This document shows, one piece after another, positions 32,803 to 41,189 of a DNA stretch of 41,189 nucleotides (positions are counted from its first letter, which is position 1; the number at the start of each line of letters is the position of its first letter). This DNA is from Acinetobacter sp. Ver3 (GTDB taxonomy: Bacteria; Pseudomonadota; Gammaproteobacteria; Pseudomonadales; Moraxellaceae): positions 1 through 41,189 of the forward strand of contig NZ_JFYL01000023.1 of assembly GCF_000632455.1 (NCBI RefSeq), read 5' to 3'. The position numbers were made by a program, and so were the translations under genes. The notes beneath the pieces are model-generated. The model was not told the DNA's origin and did not search any database. It worked only from the letters and a program-made list of their open reading frames with translations.

Positions 32803-34047
32803 ATGAGTTTCCCTCGCATTCAAGGGGTTTTGCACGCAGAACAATGTTCATTGGATCAACTTGCTCAGCAATTTGGTACACCACTTTATGTTTATTCAAA
32901 AGCAACTTTTGAAAAACATTATTTGGATATGGATCGTGCTTTTAACTTTATCGATCACCAAATTTGTTTTGCAGTGAAGTCAAACTCAAATATCGCTGTT
33001 CTAAATGTGTTGGCGAAAATTGGTTGCGGTTTTGATATCGTGACTGGTGGTGAATTAGCACGTGTTTTACGCGCAGGTGGTGACGCTTCTAAAATTGTCT
33101 TCTCTGGTTTGGGCAAGTCTGAAGCTGACATTCGTCAAGCATTAGAAGTGGGTATTGCTTGTTTTAATGTGGAATCATATGCAGAGCTTGACCGTATTCA
33201 AAAAGTTGCAGCAGAACTTAACGTAAAAGCTCCAATTTCACTTCGGGTAAATCCAGATGTTGATGCCAAAACACATCCATATATCTCGACTGGTCTTAAA
33301 GAAAATAAATTTGGTATTCCTTCTGATTCGGTATATGAAACTTATCAGTATGCAGCAAGTTTAAGTCACTTAGATATCGTAGGAATTGATTGTCACATTG
33401 GTTCACAATTGACTGAAACTCAACCTTTTGTTGATGCACTTGATCGTGTCATGAACATGATTGAAGCATTGAAAAAATTAGGGATCAACCTCAAACATAT
33501 TGATATTGGTGGTGGTCTTGGTGTGACTTATAAAGATGAAGTTCCACCGACAGTTGAAGAATATGCAAATGCTTTACGTCCTGCATTAGAAAAACTTGGT
33601 CTTAAAGTGTATATGGAGCCAGGTCGTAGTATTTCGGCGAATGCTGGCGTATTGCTGACGAAAGTTGATCTTTTAAAACCTACCAATCATCGCAATTTTG
33701 CAATTGTTGATGCAGCAATGAATGACTTGATTCGTCCTTCTTTGTACGAAGCTTGGATGGATATCCAAGAGGTTAATCAAAATTCGAAAACTGAGAAAAA
33801 AGTTTGGGATGTGGTTGGTGCGATCTGTGAAACAGGTGACTTCCTTGGTAAAGAGCGTGAACTTGCGATTCAAGCGAACGATCATTTGGCCGTTTTAGGT
33901 GCAGGTGCTTATGGTTTTGTGATGAGTTCAAATTACAACAGCCGAGGTCGTGCAGCAGAGGTGATGGTTGACGGTGATCAAGCACACTTAATTCGTCAAC
34001 GTGAAACGATTGAGTCTCTGTGGGAACGTGAGTCCTTATTGCCTTAA
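32803..34047 (+). CDS. lysA: Diaminopimelate decarboxylase
   Basis: PLP enzyme that decarboxylates meso-diaminopimelate to L-lysine. It is 414 residues from ATG 32803, which has AAAGGA upstream. The frame is open further upstream through lptM, but that part is unlike LysA. The PLP Lys59 is in ICFAVKSNSN. Also intact are the HIGSQ phosphate-binding region, the GGGLGV loop, the EPGRSI motif and the CETGDFLG segment with the active-site Cys from the neighbouring subunit. It lies between lptM and dapF, with dapF 11 bp after the stop. The pair balances lysine against diaminopimelate for the cell wall. Confidence 0.97.
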   Translation: MSFPRIQGVLHAEQCSLDQLAQQFGTPLYVYSKATFEKHYLDMDRAFNFIDHQICFAVKSNSNIAVLNVLAKIGCGFDIVTGGELARVLRAGGDASKIVFSGLGKSEADIRQALEVGIACFNVESYAELDRIQKVAAELNVKAPISLRVNPDVDAKTHPYISTGLKENKFGIPSDSVYETYQYAASLSHLDIVGIDCHIGSQLTETQPFVDALDRVMNMIEALKKLGINLKHIDIGGGLGVTYKDEVPPTVEEYANALRPALEKLGLKVYMEPGRSISANAGVLLTKVDLLKPTNHRNFAIVDAAMNDLIRPSLYEAWMDIQEVNQNSKTEKKVWDVVGAICETGDFLGKERELAIQANDHLAVLGAGAYGFVMSSNYNSRGRAAEVMVDGDQAHLIRQRETIESLWERESLLP

Positions 34048-34058
34048 GGAGACAATAG

Positions 34059-34901
34059 ATGTTGCTAGAATTTACTAAAATGCATGGTCTGGGTAATGAC
34101 TTCATGGTGGTTGATTTAATCAGTCAACGTGCTTATTTAGATCCTGTCATGATTCGCCGTTTGGCTGACCGTAATTTTGGCATCGGTTTTGATCAGTTAT
34201 TAATTGTTGAAACACCAGATCATCCGAACGTTGATTTCAAATATCGCATTTTTAATGCGGATGGTTCTGAGGTTGAGCAATGCGGCAATGGCGTTCGTTG
34301 TTTTGCCAAATTTGTTCATGATCGTCATTTAACCAATAAAACTAAATTCAAAGTGCAAACAAAGGCGGGGATCGTCGAGCCTGAGTTGGGTGCGAATGGA
34401 TGGGTGCGTGTGAACATGGGGTATCCGAAGTTCTTACCGAACCAAATCCCATTTCTAGCAGAAGCGCCTGCTGCTTTATATGATTTAGCTTTAGCGGACA
34501 ATGAGACGATCAGCATTGATGTGGTTAATATGGGAAATCCGCATGCAGTGACCATTGTGCCAGACGTGTTAACTGCTGATGTTGCTAAAATAGGCCCTCA
34601 AGTGGAATCTCACGAACGTTTTCCTGAGCGTGTAAATGCTGGATTTATGCAGATCGTTGATGAAAAACATGCTCGATTACGAGTTTTTGAACGTGGTGTG
34701 GGAGAAACATTAGCTTGTGGTACAGGTGCATGTGCTGCTGCTGTCTCAGGTATGCGCCGTGGTTTATTGTCTAGCAATGTGGAAATCGAACTTGCCGGCG
34801 GTAAATTGCTGATTGAATGGAAAGAGGGAGATGTGGTGTGGATGACTGGTCCAACTGCAACGGTTTATGAAGGTCGTTTGGATCTACGTTATTTTCAATA
34901 A
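34059..34901 (+). CDS. dapF: Diaminopimelate epimerase
   Basis: Cofactor-free epimerase that converts LL- to meso-diaminopimelate, for peptidoglycan and, through LysA, lysine. It has 280 residues. The two catalytic cysteines are Cys75 in EQCGNGVRC and Cys220 in ACGTGAC. The N-terminal [11 protein letters not shown] and GNPHAV motifs are intact. It starts 11 bp after lysA and ends at a strong terminator. Co-transcription lptM-lysA-dapF is likely. Confidence 0.97.
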   Translation: MLLEFTKMHGLGNDFMVVDLISQRAYLDPVMIRRLADRNFGIGFDQLLIVETPDHPNVDFKYRIFNADGSEVEQCGNGVRCFAKFVHDRHLTNKTKFKVQTKAGIVEPELGANGWVRVNMGYPKFLPNQIPFLAEAPAALYDLALADNETISIDVVNMGNPHAVTIVPDVLTADVAKIGPQVESHERFPERVNAGFMQIVDEKHARLRVFERGVGETLACGTGACAAAVSGMRRGLLSSNVEIELAGGKLLIEWKEGDVVWMTGPTATVYEGRLDLRYFQ

Positions 34902-34917
34902 AACTTATTTCCTGACT

Positions 34918-34945
34918 AAAAAGCCCTGAAATTCAGGGCTTTTTA
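34918..34945 (+). terminator. Terminator of lptM-lysA-dapF
   Basis: AAGCCCTGAA / TTCAGGGCTT hairpin followed by T4-5. Confidence 0.9.
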
Positions 34946-35013
34946 CTTTATGATTTGTTGGAATGCCCACGAGTATTGATGATTAGACATCGATTCAATA
35001 GAGAGAAAGCCAA

Positions 35014-35931
35014 ATGCAATATGGCGCAATGCAATTGCTGTCAATGTGGTTGAAAGAGAGAAAGATTCAAAATCAATCTGAGCATACGCTTGAGGCGTAT
35101 TTCCGTGATGTGTCTGGTTTTATTGACTTTTGTTATGAAAAGAAAATTGAATTAAATCAGGTTGAAGCATCTGATTTACGAGAATATATGGCTTATAAGG
35201 TTGAACAACATCAACTCAATAGTGCAAGCTTACAACGTCATTTAACAGCCATTCGTCAATTCATGAAATGGGCTGTGGAAGGGAAATATCTATCGAATAA
35301 TCCCATTCATGATTTTAAGTTAAAAAGACAGCCAAGGCCTTTGCCGGGTATGGTTGATGTCGAAACGATTCAGCAAATTTTGGATCAACCTGCACCTGAA
35401 TCCTCTCAAGATCATCTCTTGTGGTTAAGAGATAAAGCTATTTTAGAGTTGCTTTATTCAAGTGGTTTACGATTAGCTGAAGTTCAAGGATTGAATATTC
35501 GAGATATCGATTTTACACGACAATTACTTCGAATTACAGGTAAGGGAAATAAAACTCGGGTTGTTCCTTTTGGTTTAAAAGCGAAAACAAGTTTAATTGA
35601 ATGGCTCAAAGTCCATCGTATCTGGTGTGGAGACATTGAATTGGATTCCCCAGTTTTTATGACCAAAAAAGGGAGTCGATTGACGAATCGACAGATTGAA
35701 AATCGAGTCAAATTGCAAGCACAAAGAGCGGGTGTTAATGTGGATTTACATCCTCACTTACTGCGACACTGTTTTGCTAGTCATCTGCTCTCAAACAGTG
35801 GTGATTTACGAGCAGTTCAAGAAATGCTAGGTCATAGTAATCTATCTACGACACAAATTTATACTCAGTTAGATTTTGATCGTTTGGCTCAAGTCTATGA
35901 TAAAGCTCACCCTAGAGCCCAAAAATCTTAA
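35014..35931 (+). CDS. xerC: Tyrosine recombinase XerC
   Basis: Chromosome-dimer resolvase that acts with XerD at dif. It has 305 residues: an N-terminal SAM-like core-binding domain (about 5-90) and a C-terminal catalytic domain. Catalytic residues are complete: Arg153 (SSGLRLAEV), Lys177 (GKGNK), His248, Arg251 and His274 (HPHLLRH, LGHSN) and Tyr283 (IYTQ). The length and the position after dapF match housekeeping XerC, not a phage integrase. In E. coli a DUF484 gene lies between dapF and xerC; here it is absent. The start at 35014 follows a GAGAGAAAG site. Confidence 0.96.
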   Translation: MQYGAMQLLSMWLKERKIQNQSEHTLEAYFRDVSGFIDFCYEKKIELNQVEASDLREYMAYKVEQHQLNSASLQRHLTAIRQFMKWAVEGKYLSNNPIHDFKLKRQPRPLPGMVDVETIQQILDQPAPESSQDHLLWLRDKAILELLYSSGLRLAEVQGLNIRDIDFTRQLLRITGKGNKTRVVPFGLKAKTSLIEWLKVHRIWCGDIELDSPVFMTKKGSRLTNRQIENRVKLQAQRAGVNVDLHPHLLRHCFASHLLSNSGDLRAVQEMLGHSNLSTTQIYTQLDFDRLAQVYDKAHPRAQKS

Positions 35932-35935
35932 TCCT

Positions 35936-35968
35936 CAGTATTAAGTATATTGAATATACTTAATACTG
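35936..35968. repeat. Perfect 15-bp inverted repeat between xerC and amidase
   Basis: CAGTATTAAGTATAT, TGA, then ATATACTTAATACTG: arms of 15 bp with no mismatch, starting 5 bp after xerC and ending 23 bp before the convergent amidase stop. It could be a bidirectional terminator without T-runs, or a protein site. Confidence 0.85.
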
Positions 35969-35991
35969 TACTGAATGATAAAGTTATCTGT

Positions 35992-37662
35992 TTAAAGTGC
36001 TGGTGTGTGTATAGGTATCATACGTGCGGGATTCACTTTTTGGAATGCGACTGCGATTTCAAATAAAGTCGGCTCATCAAATTCACGAGCAATAAACTCG
36101 ATGTTAACATTCATAGGATAACTACTGCGACTTGAGTTCACTGATTTAGCAGGCATAGATAATGCAGGAAAACCACTAAACGGACTTAGGCGATTATTGG
36201 TACCTGTGGTCGGGCTACTTCCTAAATTGCCAGCAAACCCAGTAATAGAAGGGTAGGCTAAAGCGTCGTATTGTACGCCTTTACGAGTACCATCTAGTTC
36301 AACATTATTTAAAGCGCTATTCATGCGTAAGCGCACGAAAGGACTTCTTTCAGTGGTGTTGCGCTCATAATTCTCAATATATGATGCACTTGTTGGATCA
36401 GAATTATAGCCGCTGAAGTTACGGATCATTAGTCCACTAGCGAGTAAATCTTCATACGATTGGTAAATACTTCTTGTGGTCTTTAAATACTCTGTAAGTG
36501 ATATTTTAAATTCAGCACTTGAAAGACTCGAATAACGTGTCAAAATTGTATTTAGATCGCTTATTGTAACTATTTCTACAGTCGCTCCTGCCTCTTCAAG
36601 TTTAGTAATTGCGTTATCCATTGCTTCTTTAACGAGATTGTAGTCTTCTTTCTGTTGAGTGGTTGAACCTTCGGAAGGGTAAAGTGCTTGTACTATACCA
36701 ATACGCTTTCCTACAAGACTTACAGTGTCATGAGGAACGTAGCTATTCGGTTGATTAATCAATTCGCGGTAAGCAGACTCTGATTTTAGAAGAGGAGAAG
36801 TACGTGAAAATTCACTACGTTGATTTGAACTTAATGAGCTATCGAATCCGATCATTGCATCCATTAATTTTGCACAGTCAATAGCTTGTCTACACATTGG
36901 TCCAGCAGTATCTTGAGTTGGTGCCAGTGGAATAATTCCATCTTGACTCAAAAGACGTAAAGATGGTCGTAAACCGACAAGACCCTGTACTGATGAAGGC
37001 ACACGAATTGATCCTCCCGTATCAGTTCCTATTCCCACCATTGCAAAACTTGCAGATATGGCAGCGCCAGTTCCTGATGATGAACCACCTGGGCCTTTAC
37101 TTAAGTCATACACATTTTTAGTTTGATCACCTAGAGTTGATTTTCCACCAAAGCCGAAAGCGAACTCATCAAGATTGGCTTTTCCTAAAATGATTCCGCC
37201 ATTTTCTTTAATATTTTTTATGATATAGGCATCATCATTTGGAAAATTATCTTTTAATGCTACAGAACCTGCTGTGTTCGCCATATCTACAGCATCAATA
37301 TTGTCTTTAGCGAGTACAGTGACACAGTGAAGAGGTCCTGAAAGTTTTGAATTCTTTGCAAATTGTTGGTCGAGCATTTCTGCTTCTTTAAGTGCATTTG
37401 GATTTAAAGAAATAATGCTATTGAGCTCTGGACCTTGTCGATCGTAAGCTGATATACGATTTAAATAACCTTGCACAACATCAACACAAGATGAACCTTT
37501 GCTTAAAATCGAGTTATGCAAATCAGTAATGGTTGCATCTACAGGATTAAATGGGACAGGAGGCGGCGTGTTAGAATTATTTGTGCTACTTTCATTGTCA
37601 CCACAGGCTGTTAAGAAAGTTGCTATCGTCACAACAAGCAGAGTTTTTTTAAATGTGATCAT
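35992..37662 (-). CDS. Amidase signature family lipoprotein
   Basis: 556-residue lipoprotein with lipobox FLTAC (Cys20) and a Ser/Asn/Pro-rich linker. The rest is an amidase signature (GatA-like) domain: the catalytic Lys in VLAKDNIDAVD, the Ser-rich GPGGSSSGTGAAIS and the nucleophile region GIGTDTGGSIRVPSSVQG. The Ser-Ser-Lys triad is complete, so amide or ester hydrolysis is likely, outside the cytoplasm. I chose ATG 37662 because GGGGA lies 6 bp before it; the earlier TTG (37686) and ATG (37668) lack a usable site. It is convergent with xerC. The substrate is unknown. Confidence 0.88.
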   Translation of the reverse strand: MITFKKTLLVVTIATFLTACGDNESSTNNSNTPPPVPFNPVDATITDLHNSILSKGSSCVDVVQGYLNRISAYDRQGPELNSIISLNPNALKEAEMLDQQFAKNSKLSGPLHCVTVLAKDNIDAVDMANTAGSVALKDNFPNDDAYIIKNIKENGGIILGKANLDEFAFGFGGKSTLGDQTKNVYDLSKGPGGSSSGTGAAISASFAMVGIGTDTGGSIRVPSSVQGLVGLRPSLRLLSQDGIIPLAPTQDTAGPMCRQAIDCAKLMDAMIGFDSSLSSNQRSEFSRTSPLLKSESAYRELINQPNSYVPHDTVSLVGKRIGIVQALYPSEGSTTQQKEDYNLVKEAMDNAITKLEEAGATVEIVTISDLNTILTRYSSLSSAEFKISLTEYLKTTRSIYQSYEDLLASGLMIRNFSGYNSDPTSASYIENYERNTTERSPFVRLRMNSALNNVELDGTRKGVQYDALAYPSITGFAGNLGSSPTTGTNNRLSPFSGFPALSMPAKSVNSSRSSYPMNVNIEFIAREFDEPTLFEIAVAFQKVNPARMIPIHTPAL

Positions 37663-37998
37663 GTGCATTCCCCAGATTAAGTTCAAACTGGTTAAGCAAT
37701 GAATGTGCCACTCTAAAAATGAATGAAATTTACAGTTTTATGCTCCAGAAAATAGCTAATAACCATTGATATAAATAAAATGCGTTAATTTAATGCGAAT
37801 AAAATTATTTGAAAAATAATGTATTGTTGGGATGGAGCTTTTGAAAGCTGCGCGTTTAAAAATAATTTTCCCTTAAACTTTAGCTTAAATTTTTAGAATT
37901 GATTTTTTTTAATACTATTTTTAAGGTATAACTTTAATAGATGGATTTAAGTTGTATATAAATTAAAAAATATTTTGCAGGAATGATTAGGTCAAGCC
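37663..37998. other. AT-rich non-coding divergent region
   Basis: Spacer between the amidase lipoprotein and the 124-residue unknown. Very AT-rich, with several A/T runs. I see no ORF, RNA gene or clear palindrome. Both promoters must lie here. Confidence 0.45.
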
Positions 37999-38373
37999 AT
38001 GATTGACAATATTGATCAAAAGTATCAGCAACTCTCTTCAGCACAAAAAGACATTTTTGCAGGCTATGGTTTACGTCAGGTGAAACATTTTGTGGAAATC
38101 AATCTCCCGACGATAGAAGCTGCTCTACCCAACAATGCCTATGTGCAGGGTATTAATACTGAAGGAAAAATCCAAGCGATTGATCCAGTAGCATCTAAGA
38201 CTTATCTGTGGATTTCTGATCAGCAATGGCAAGAAAGACCTATTGCAGATCAAGGAGTTGATTTGAAAGAAGACTTTATTGAAGTTTGGAAAATTTTTGA
38301 ACTAGAACAATATCCTATTATTGAATTGAGTCACGTCCATCGTGATTACTTGGCAGCGCTCAATCAAGTTTGA
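37999..38373 (+). CDS. Protein of unknown function, 124 residues
   Basis: Soluble protein I do not recognise. Residues 1-40 are helical (NIDQKYQQLSSAQKDIF), followed by strands around AYVQGINTEGKIQAIDP, YLWISDQQWQ and IELSHVHRDY. There is no signal peptide or membrane helix. An AGG lies 11 bp before the ATG. It is a single gene, 210 bp upstream of mtlD with no terminator between, so it could be co-transcribed with mtlD, but the gap and a strong mtlD ribosome site argue for separate control. The function is unknown. Confidence 0.6.
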   Translation: MIDNIDQKYQQLSSAQKDIFAGYGLRQVKHFVEINLPTIEAALPNNAYVQGINTEGKIQAIDPVASKTYLWISDQQWQERPIADQGVDLKEDFIEVWKIFELEQYPIIELSHVHRDYLAALNQV

Positions 38374-38583
38374 AAAAAATCATTTAAAAAACAGGGCTAA
38401 TAATTTTAGTTCTGTTACTTTGTAGAAAATTAAATTTACCTGTTTCCAACAACTCAATACATAAAGATAAAAATATTGATTAAATAACAATCAATTTTGT
38501 TTCATATATTTATTCTGCCTATTCGATTCAGTCAAATTCTTTACACTTGTCTAGTAATTTTGAATTTTTTTGGAGAGGGGTAA

Positions 38584-40731
38584 ATGATTAAATTTCATGA
38601 AAATAATATCCATGCCGCCATTTTTGATATGGATGGCACAATGTTTGATACGGAGCGACTTCGTTTTCAAACGTTGAAGCAAGCATCATTAGAGCTCATT
38701 GGAGTCGAATTTACAGACGCTTATTTATTATCTTGTTTGGGTCTGAGTGCTCGTAGTGCCGAAAAACTAGTAAATCAGCAATATGGTCAAGAAGTGCCGT
38801 ATGCGGAAATTAGAAAGCGAGCAGATCAGCTAGAACTTGAGCATGTAAGAAAATACGGAGTGCCGATTAAATTTGGACTCATGCAAGTTCTTGAACGTTT
38901 AAGAAAGTCCAATCTGAAAATGGCAGTAGCAACTTCGAGTCGACGTGAAATAGCTGAAGAGTATTTAATCAATGCCAATGTATATAAGTTTTTCGACATT
39001 ATCGTATGCGGCGATGAGGTTGATAATGGAAAACCACACCCAGAAATTTTCTTAAAAGCTGCTGAGCAACTGAACATTGATCCAACTTTATGTTTAATGT
39101 TTGAAGACTCAGAAAATGGAGTGATGTCGGCGTTTGAAGCGGGTGGATTAACAGTATTACTTCAAGATATCAAAGAACCTAATTCAACCATGCTCGAAAA
39201 AGCGAATTTCTTTTACGAAAGCATGCATGATTTTCTGGAAGATTTGAATCAATTTACACCAAAATTAAAAATGCCTGCTCTATTTGACCCTTTTCCTCAG
39301 ACTTTAAATCAGCATGTCGTGGGGATACATGGTTTTGGGGCAATAGGTGGTGGCTATATTGCCCAAGTATTGTCTCATTGGGATGGATATACTCGACCAA
39401 AACAAATCTATGCTTCAACGCGGAATTCACTCTATAGAAATAGTGTGAATACTTTTGGTGGTTACAGTATTCGTTATGGGCAACACTCTCATGACGAGCG
39501 AATAGACAATATAACCGTCATAGATGCATCAAATATTGAAATGATGCAGCACATGTATATTGAATCAAGTTTAATTGCACTGTGTTTACCTGAAAAGGCA
39601 ATCGAGCAAGAGGCTAAAACCATTGCTCAAGGGTTGTATGCGCGTTATATCCATTTTGAAGAACAGTTGAATCCTCTAACAGTTTTAATTGTTTTGAACA
39701 AAGTAGGTGCAAAATCGTTAATTGAACAACAGATTTGTAGTGCTTTGCATGAAATTACGGATGCGAAGACGGTCAATATCATCATGTCGCAGCACTATTT
39801 TTGCGATACAGTAGTCAATCGAATGGTAGCGAAAATTACAGATCAAAAATTATTTAGACAGTTAAAAATCAAATACAACATTTTTAGACATGTGCAGGAT
39901 GAGCATGATTTAGACGTGACGGATGTGGATGAAGGGACGCGTTTAAATGCTGAACAAGAACAATTGGCTACTCAGTATATTGACGATCTATACGAAAAAT
40001 TCAAATCGGCGCATATTCTACAGAATCTAGAATTAATCTTATTTCATGCCGAAACAGATATGCCGCTTTATGCGGAAAATAATAGTCCTTTATTGGAAAA
40101 AATGCGCCAAATGATTCTGGTTGAAGAGATTGAAGAGATACAGTTAATCAAAAATCGCATGTGGAATGGTGTGCATGCAATGACAGCATGGGCTGCAAGT
40201 TTTCGACAATATGAAACGATCGGGATTGCACTGTCTGATGAGCAAATTTCTAAATTTATGTTGGCAGTACTCCATGAGGTTAAAGTTGGATTAAAGGATC
40301 TACTACCACATCGAAAAGAAAATTTAGAATTGTTGGCGAAGAGTTTTATCGACTCTTGTGAGACGGCTTATAAAGACCCATGTGATCGAGTGGCACGAGA
40401 CCCATATCGTAAGTTAGGTTTTGGTGAGCGGGTACTATCTTCATTGGCATACAATTTTCAACGTGGTAAGCCTTATCAGGAAATTTTCAAAGGGCTTGTA
40501 TTGGGTTATGCATACGTTATATTGAAGGAAAATCAACGACTTGAAGGTGTGATTCGGCATTTTGCTCAGCAACTTAGTCAAACTGAATTGGAACTTGAGG
40601 ATCAATTGTATTTACAGGAAGAGCTGAAACGAAGACTCAAAATTTGTGATCCTAAATTGAGTGAATCAGTGGATCAGCATGTACTTTTAGAAAAAATTTT
40701 GAATGAAAAAATCGAGGTTGAAAAAACTTAA
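38584..40731 (+). CDS. mtlD: Bifunctional mannitol-1-phosphate dehydrogenase/phosphatase
   Basis: 715-residue fusion. Residues about 10-220 are a HAD phosphatase (FDMDGTMFDTE with Asp15 and Asp17, VATSSRRE, GKPHPEIFLKA, MFEDSENGV). From about 244 the protein is a mannitol-1-phosphate 5-dehydrogenase, with a Rossmann start (VVGIHGFGAIGGGYIAQ), LNKVGAKSLIEQQIC and SQHYFCDTVVNRMVAKI. This matches the bifunctional MtlD of Acinetobacter baylyi, which reduces fructose-6-phosphate and then dephosphorylates mannitol-1-phosphate, making mannitol as an osmoprotectant under salt stress. A very strong ribosome site (GGAGAGGGG) precedes the ATG. The gene is convergent with an Lrp/AsnC regulator. No other mannitol gene is near. 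Confidence 0.92.
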   Translation: MIKFHENNIHAAIFDMDGTMFDTERLRFQTLKQASLELIGVEFTDAYLLSCLGLSARSAEKLVNQQYGQEVPYAEIRKRADQLELEHVRKYGVPIKFGLMQVLERLRKSNLKMAVATSSRREIAEEYLINANVYKFFDIIVCGDEVDNGKPHPEIFLKAAEQLNIDPTLCLMFEDSENGVMSAFEAGGLTVLLQDIKEPNSTMLEKANFFYESMHDFLEDLNQFTPKLKMPALFDPFPQTLNQHVVGIHGFGAIGGGYIAQVLSHWDGYTRPKQIYASTRNSLYRNSVNTFGGYSIRYGQHSHDERIDNITVIDASNIEMMQHMYIESSLIALCLPEKAIEQEAKTIAQGLYARYIHFEEQLNPLTVLIVLNKVGAKSLIEQQICSALHEITDAKTVNIIMSQHYFCDTVVNRMVAKITDQKLFRQLKIKYNIFRHVQDEHDLDVTDVDEGTRLNAEQEQLATQYIDDLYEKFKSAHILQNLELILFHAETDMPLYAENNSPLLEKMRQMILVEEIEEIQLIKNRMWNGVHAMTAWAASFRQYETIGIALSDEQISKFMLAVLHEVKVGLKDLLPHRKENLELLAKSFIDSCETAYKDPCDRVARDPYRKLGFGERVLSSLAYNFQRGKPYQEIFKGLVLGYAYVILKENQRLEGVIRHFAQQLSQTELELEDQLYLQEELKRRLKICDPKLSESVDQHVLLEKILNEKIEVEKT

Positions 40732-40771
40732 AGCATTGAACATTTAACTTTTTAACTTGATCAAAATGGAT

Positions 40772-40806
40772 AATCGGTCCGATCTAAAAAGTCAGTCGGA
40801 TCGATT
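40772..40806. terminator. Hairpin between mtlD and the Lrp/AsnC gene
   Basis: AATCGGTCCGA and TCGGATCGATT pair over 11 bp with one G-T pair and a 13-base loop. There is no T-run. It sits midway between two convergent stops. Confidence 0.45.
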
Positions 40807-40817
40807 GCTTTGTGGTG

Positions 40818-41189
40818 TCAAATTGATTGCAGGGGCAGTTGATAGCTTTGTTTAATGATTTGACTGGGTAAATCCGTTTTCACACTGGTAATCCCATTTT
40901 TTTTGGTTAAGTGTTCTGACTGAAATTTACGATAGTTCTCCAAATCAGGTACGACAACTTTTAACATCGCATCACATTCGCCCAAAATAATATAGCACTC
41001 CATGACTTGAGGGAGTTCTTTCATCGCCTCAATAAAAGTATCGATGGTTTCAGCGTCTTGTCCCACCAACCAAATACGCGAAAATAGAATAAGTTGTAAT
41101 CCGATTTTTTGAGGATCAACAATGGTTGTGTATTGCTGGATGACTCCAGCATCTTCGAGAATTTTTACGCGTCTTAAACAAGAGGATGG
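40818..41189 (-). CDS. Lrp/AsnC family transcriptional regulator (partial)
   Basis: The frame is open to the window end, so 123 residues are seen and roughly the first 30-35 are missing. The visible start (PSSCLRRVKILEDAGVIQQY) is the end of the winged-helix DNA-binding domain, followed by TIVDPQKIGL. The C-terminal ligand-binding RAM domain follows: LPQVMECYIILGECDAMLKVVVPDLENYRKF and ITSVKTDLPSQIIKQ. Such regulators usually sense an amino acid. A short internal start at 41069 would delete the HTH and is not the real start. The target is unknown; the neighbour across the junction is mtlD, but convergent. Confidence 0.88.
   Translation of the reverse strand, partial: PSSCLRRVKILEDAGVIQQYTTIVDPQKIGLQLILFSRIWLVGQDAETIDTFIEAMKELPQVMECYIILGECDAMLKVVVPDLENYRKFQSEHLTKKNGITSVKTDLPSQIIKQSYQLPLQSI

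Noticed and set aside
35014..35931. XerC as a phage or integron integrase
   Set aside because: Length, motifs and position after dapF fit the housekeeping recombinase, and there are no att repeats, phage genes or cassettes around it.
35936..35968. dif or p-dif site
   Set aside because: dif needs two 11-bp arms around a 6-bp spacer with known XerC/XerD half-sites. This element is a perfect palindrome with a 3-bp centre and does not match.
1..41189. CRISPR array, insertion sequence, prophage or defence island
   Set aside because: No regularly spaced repeats, transposase, phage structural gene or defence-type gene cluster is visible on either strand.

Overview
The window looks like a stretch of core chromosome from an Acinetobacter species. 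The DNA is AT-rich. A trpG-trpD-trpC cluster is transcribed without trpE, as described for Acinetobacter calcoaceticus. MtlD carries a HAD phosphatase fused to mannitol-1-phosphate dehydrogenase, a form characterised in Acinetobacter baylyi. The lptM-lysA-dapF-xerC order fits gammaproteobacteria. I see no prophage, insertion sequence, CRISPR array or defence island. Nearly all genes are intact housekeeping or envelope genes. The assignment rests on recognising families and gene order, not on any search.

Layout. 0-5 kb: a reduced MltF-like lytic transglycosylase, greB, a tRNA-Ser with a clear promoter, a pirin and a periplasmic L,D-transpeptidase. 4.6-9.4 kb: hemE followed by a DUF817 membrane protein, a DUF3015/DUF4105 exported pair and a small cupin. 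9.5-14.7 kb, all on the minus strand: folE, an Smr-domain protein, a ChaA-type Ca2+/H+ antiporter and trpGDC. 14.7-17.5 kb: a long non-coding region ending in a textbook nitrogen-control promoter for glnA, then a small unknown gene. 17.5-21.6 kb: polysaccharide deacetylase, ubiC-ubiA, a lipase-like lipoprotein and a small membrane protein. 21.6-24.6 kb: a DUF2726 protein, three tRNA-Asn genes around a small unknown gene, sodB and a Nif3-family protein. 24.7-29.3 kb: a DegS/AlgW-like protease, a Tim44-domain protein split by a nine-A run, radA and an acidic unknown. 29.3-32.4 kb: divergent alanine/glycine symporter and CycA-like permease. 32.5-37.7 kb: lptM-lysA-dapF, xerC and an amidase lipoprotein. 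38-41.2 kb: an unknown, bifunctional mtlD, and an Lrp/AsnC regulator cut by the window end.

How the genes work together. Envelope and cell-wall functions recur: transglycosylase, L,D-transpeptidase, lysA/dapF for meso-diaminopimelate, lptM for the LPS translocon, a DegS-type protease and D-Ala/Gly uptake. Nitrogen and amino-acid metabolism is the second theme: glnA under sigma-54/NtrC, trpGDC whose TrpG uses the glutamine that GlnA makes, and two amino-acid transporters. folE and an amphibolic TrpG both touch folate synthesis.

The observations most worth checking are the A9 frameshift in the Tim44-domain gene, the nested glnA promoters with two helically phased NtrC sites, the tRNA-Asn repeats that could recombine, the apparent loss of one binding-protein lobe in the MltF homologue, and several perfect hairpins that lack a T-run. 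I did not find a convincing new multi-gene system.
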